64,000 bases of DNA, taken from positions 62,001 to 126,000 of the forward strand of contig JAPPIK010000024.1 in NCBI GenBank assembly GCA_028820655.1, read 5' to 3'. Under the pieces are notes generated by a model. It was not told where the DNA came from and made no database searches. It saw nothing but the letters and a program-made list of their open reading frames with translations. This DNA is from Candidatus Poribacteria bacterium. Lineage in GTDB: Bacteria > Poribacteria > WGA-4E > JAJDTR01. This document shows positions 61,761 to 64,000 of this stretch, in pieces; within the stretch, counting starts at the first letter, position 1; every line of letters starts with the position of its first letter. The translations under genes and the position numbers were made by a program.

Positions 61761-61933
61761 ATTTACACCCTCCTTCGCGTTGCTTTGTTTGCGTTCCATT
61801 TACCTTGAAAAAAGCATACCTGAAGAGGCTTGCGATGTCAATTCAAAATACCCGGCGGGGGATGGACGGCGCCGTACACTTTCGAGATTTTTGTCGCACT
61901 CGCCGAACGCTCGCTTCGAACGCGGCAGCCGAG

Positions 61934-63337
61934 TCAAATGCTGCCATCTTCTTCGTATACATCTTCGTCGAGACGTTTTGTGACCATAAGCGCCAAGACA
62001 CCGCAGGCGACGGACATGAGGAACAACCCGCCAAAATCCACGATGTTGACCAAAACGCCTCCGAGCAGCGGTGCGAAACTCATCGGAAAAAGAATGGTGT
62101 TCATGAATCCGAGATAGGTTGGTCGGCTCAGTGGCGGGGCAATGTTGAGCAGATATGCCATAAAACCGACCCACATGCCGCTTACGGCGGCTCCCTCTGC
62201 CGAGAACACAAGATAGTAGAATGGCGTCTGCCAAGAGAGCGGCAGAAACCGCACCAAGAGAGCAAACAGCGGCGGCAGCGCCAAGATTGCCGCAGTCATA
62301 ATCAAGACCCATCGGACGCCGTAGTGTTTTCCGACGTGCGCCCACCAGATGTTTGAAACTACGCCCGTGAGCGCCATGGTGATGAGGAAGGAGCCGATTG
62401 TCGCCTCCGAGATGCCCAAGTTCTGCATGGCAAAGGGAACGAAGAACGGCACTGACATCCCGGCGGAATGATGGCAGATTCGGAGCAAGAGAAGCCGCCG
62501 ATAATTCGCATCTATCCGTAGGAAATAGGGACCGCGCTTCAGGTGCTGCCGAATTGGCTGACGCGAGGCTTGCACCGGAACGACCGGTTCACGGATTCTG
62601 AGAAAGAAGATCACCGACAGGCTGAAGGTCACGATTGCACAGGCGAACAGGGTGCAATAGGTGTAAGGAAACGACAACTCGGTGTCCAGTCCAAACACCG
62701 AGAATACGAAGAAATTGACAATCGACTTAAAGAAGCGTGTGACGCCTCCAAAGGGACCGGTGAACTCCGATTCTTTGCCCAGCACCGCTCGAATGAAGAA
62801 ACCGAGAAGGATGCCGCACAGGCCGCCATAGAGTTGGCGCAAACTAAAAAATTGTGTTCGTCGGCGCGGACTGAAGGCTTTCGAGATGATGTCCATGTAG
62901 GGAATCGTCGAGACGCCCATCGCGGAGGCGGCAATGAAGTAAAACAGCAGAAAGCAGACAGCGAGCGTCACGGGCCGACGGGCGCCGATGAGGATTACGG
63001 CGAGACAGATAACGAGCCACATCGAGATGCGGACAGACATTCCCAATGCGTAGAACTTCATCTTTCGCGGACGATGCTCAAGCAGATTCGACATCAAGAG
63101 TTGCGGCCACATCCAGCCGGCGGGTTGCAGCGATCCCGTCAGTCCGACCAAGATCTTTGATTGAGTGAGGGTATGAACAAAGGCGGGGAGAATTGTCGCG
63201 GCGTCGATCAGGGTGAAACTCATTCGCATGAACACGCCTTGGAGCATGGCCAATCTGAAGTTGCGATCACGCTCGCGTCTTCTTTCTTCTTTATTCTGTA
63301 TTTCTGACTCGGGTGTATCGGTTACGGTGGTCCGCAT
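61934..63337 (-). CDS. Major facilitator superfamily transporter
   Basis: A 467-aa membrane protein with about 12 hydrophobic helices. The first half starts RLAMLQGVFMRMSFTLIDAATILPAF; the intracellular loop between helices 2 and 3 has LEHRPRKMKFY, a variant of the MFS motif A. Helices 6-7 are separated by a charged loop (REPVVPVQASRQPIRQHLKRG). It is oriented away from the partial gene at the right end and could share a promoter region. Substrate unknown. Confidence 0.88.
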   Translation of the reverse strand: MRTTVTDTPESEIQNKEERRRERDRNFRLAMLQGVFMRMSFTLIDAATILPAFVHTLTQSKILVGLTGSLQPAGWMWPQLLMSNLLEHRPRKMKFYALGMSVRISMWLVICLAVILIGARRPVTLAVCFLLFYFIAASAMGVSTIPYMDIISKAFSPRRRTQFFSLRQLYGGLCGILLGFFIRAVLGKESEFTGPFGGVTRFFKSIVNFFVFSVFGLDTELSFPYTYCTLFACAIVTFSLSVIFFLRIREPVVPVQASRQPIRQHLKRGPYFLRIDANYRRLLLLRICHHSAGMSVPFFVPFAMQNLGISEATIGSFLITMALTGVVSNIWWAHVGKHYGVRWVLIMTAAILALPPLFALLVRFLPLSWQTPFYYLVFSAEGAAVSGMWVGFMAYLLNIAPPLSRPTYLGFMNTILFPMSFAPLLGGVLVNIVDFGGLFLMSVACGVLALMVTKRLDEDVYEEDGSI

Positions 63338-63667
63338 AGGACTTGGGACGTTCCTTGAGTGTCGACTCCGGAGAAGGTAACAATCACATCAACGACACCG
63401 GATCTAGCCTGTTTCGATTGAGGACGATCTGCCTCGATGGACGAAAACCGGTTTTAATGCGGCAATGCATTGTTTGACGGGATTAACCGAGCGTTGTTAG
63501 CCGACACGCAACGGCACAGGGCTAGAAAAGGCGGTTTACAGTTTCGCCGAGAGTGTGCTAAAATGGCATATTAAGGATACAGGATTATGGCGATAATATC
63601 CAGTAGAAAACCGATCTTTTTGCACCGTCAACCAATCGTATTCCCGCGATGGTGAAGGAGATGGACC
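63338..63667. other. Divergent intergenic region
   Basis: 330 bases between the leftward transporter and the rightward isomerase gene. It contains the rightward promoter described separately, the ribosome site AAGGAG and little else. No gene. Confidence 0.6.
63535..63564 (+). promoter_or_regulatory. Putative promoter of the isomerase gene
   Basis: TTTACA (63535-63540), an 18-nt spacer and TAAAAT (63559-63564). The start site would be near 63571, leaving a leader of about 97 nt. Confidence 0.5.
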
Positions 63668-64000
63668 ATGAGACTTGGTGGACCTGTTTTTGTCGACCCG
63701 GAAGACCCGGCAGCGTTAGCGAAAGCCCATACGGCAGAGGGATTCCGTGCCGCTTATTGCCCGAGGGTTAGCTTGCAGGAACCTGAGCGTATGCGTGAGA
63801 TTGAGCGAGCCTTTGATGCGGAAGGGGTTGCGATTGCGGAGGTCGGAGGCGCATGGGGAAATATGATTGCGCCGGACTTGGAAAAACGGGGAGCGCAGAT
63901 TGACATCGTCTGCGAACGTCTTGCGGTGGCGGACGAAGTCGGCGCACTGGGCTGTGTAAACTATGCGGGCACATACGATCCGTCCTCTTCAACCGCACCG
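63668..64000 (+). CDS. Sugar phosphate isomerase/epimerase family protein, partial
   Basis: From the ATG at 63668 (AAGGAG about 8 nt upstream) the frame is open for 111 codons to the window edge. MRLGGPVFVDPEDPAALAKAHTAEG and YCPRVSL, then IAEVGGAWGN fit the xylose isomerase-like TIM barrel (first two strands with a conserved Glu). The C-terminal two thirds, with the metal site, are outside. The nearby leftward frame is a shadow. Confidence 0.82.
   Translation, partial: MRLGGPVFVDPEDPAALAKAHTAEGFRAAYCPRVSLQEPERMREIERAFDAEGVAIAEVGGAWGNMIAPDLEKRGAQIDIVCERLAVADEVGALGCVNYAGTYDPSSSTAP

Noticed and set aside
1-64000. General UGA recoding (UGA as Trp or Gly)
   Set aside because: Clear genes such as the glpD-coupled small gene, the MBL-fold gene and the RelE-type toxin end at UGA in the expected place, and Trp and Gly codons are normal elsewhere.

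Overview
The window reads as a chromosomal fragment of an uncultivated bacterium. The gene content is typical of the Candidatus Poribacteria type: several phytanoyl-CoA dioxygenase (PhyH) paralogues, two Gfo/Idh/MocA oxidoreductases, an SDS22-like leucine-rich repeat protein, paralogous (alpha/alpha)-barrel-like proteins, a split defence island, and many short hairpin repeats between genes. This placement is inferred from gene content only. UGA is used as a normal stop by most genes, so the genetic code is standard.

The most important region is 5829-10353. Four tandem genes each carry one in-frame UGA at the same place, inside the motif Ser-Cys-UGA-Gly-Ser-Gly-Lys. Reading through gives four full-length proteins of 359-360 residues. 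As I recall the animal sequence, they resemble selenoprotein N (SELENON/SEPN1) over both the FTPxQFxG region and the SCUG thioredoxin-like region. In every copy a 6-bp stem with an AGGU or AGUU loop starts exactly 17 nt after the UGA, as expected for a bacterial SECIS. No selA, selB, selD or tRNA-Sec is visible, so decoding must rely on genes elsewhere.

Layout: 1-560, partial VOC protein and tRNA-Asn; 893-1279, membrane-anchored coiled-coil protein; 1415-4515, leftward sugar operon (PfkB kinase, oxidoreductase, epimerase) with a consensus promoter; 4808, PhyH; 5829-10353, selenoprotein array; 10495-12980, aldo/keto reductase and Nramp-like transporter; 13217-13690, 237-bp tandem repeat; 14057, PhyH; 15481-20236, SNF2 helicase with SWIM finger, then polA; 20343-25641, degenerate metallo-beta-lactamase-fold protein and two large paralogues; 26072-29860, single-chain restriction-modification enzyme; 30008-34308, small membrane protein, second coiled-coil protein, two PhyH and a lipoprotein nuclease-fold enzyme; 34833-39442, glpD, ADP-ribosylglycohydrolase and lepB.

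From 39974 to 54244 lies a split defence island on the minus strand. It has a DUF4007 protein (SspB-like), a large P-loop ATPase (SspC-like) and a PAPS-reductase-fold protein (SspD/DndC-like), followed by a MORC-like GHKL ATPase and a GIY-YIG-like nuclease. This resembles the Ssp DNA phosphorothioation system without sspA and with an unusual candidate effector pair. A HigBA-like toxin-antitoxin pair and metabolic genes sit between the sspB-like and sspC-like genes.

From 54761 to 57520 is a partner-switching module (anti-sigma kinase, STAS antagonist, PP2C phosphatase). It is followed by a DUF309 protein, two tandem single-pass membrane proteins, a beta-hydroxyacid dehydrogenase, a cupin, an MFS transporter and a partial sugar isomerase. 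Nearly every gap longer than 300 bases carries members of a few hairpin-rich dispersed repeat families.
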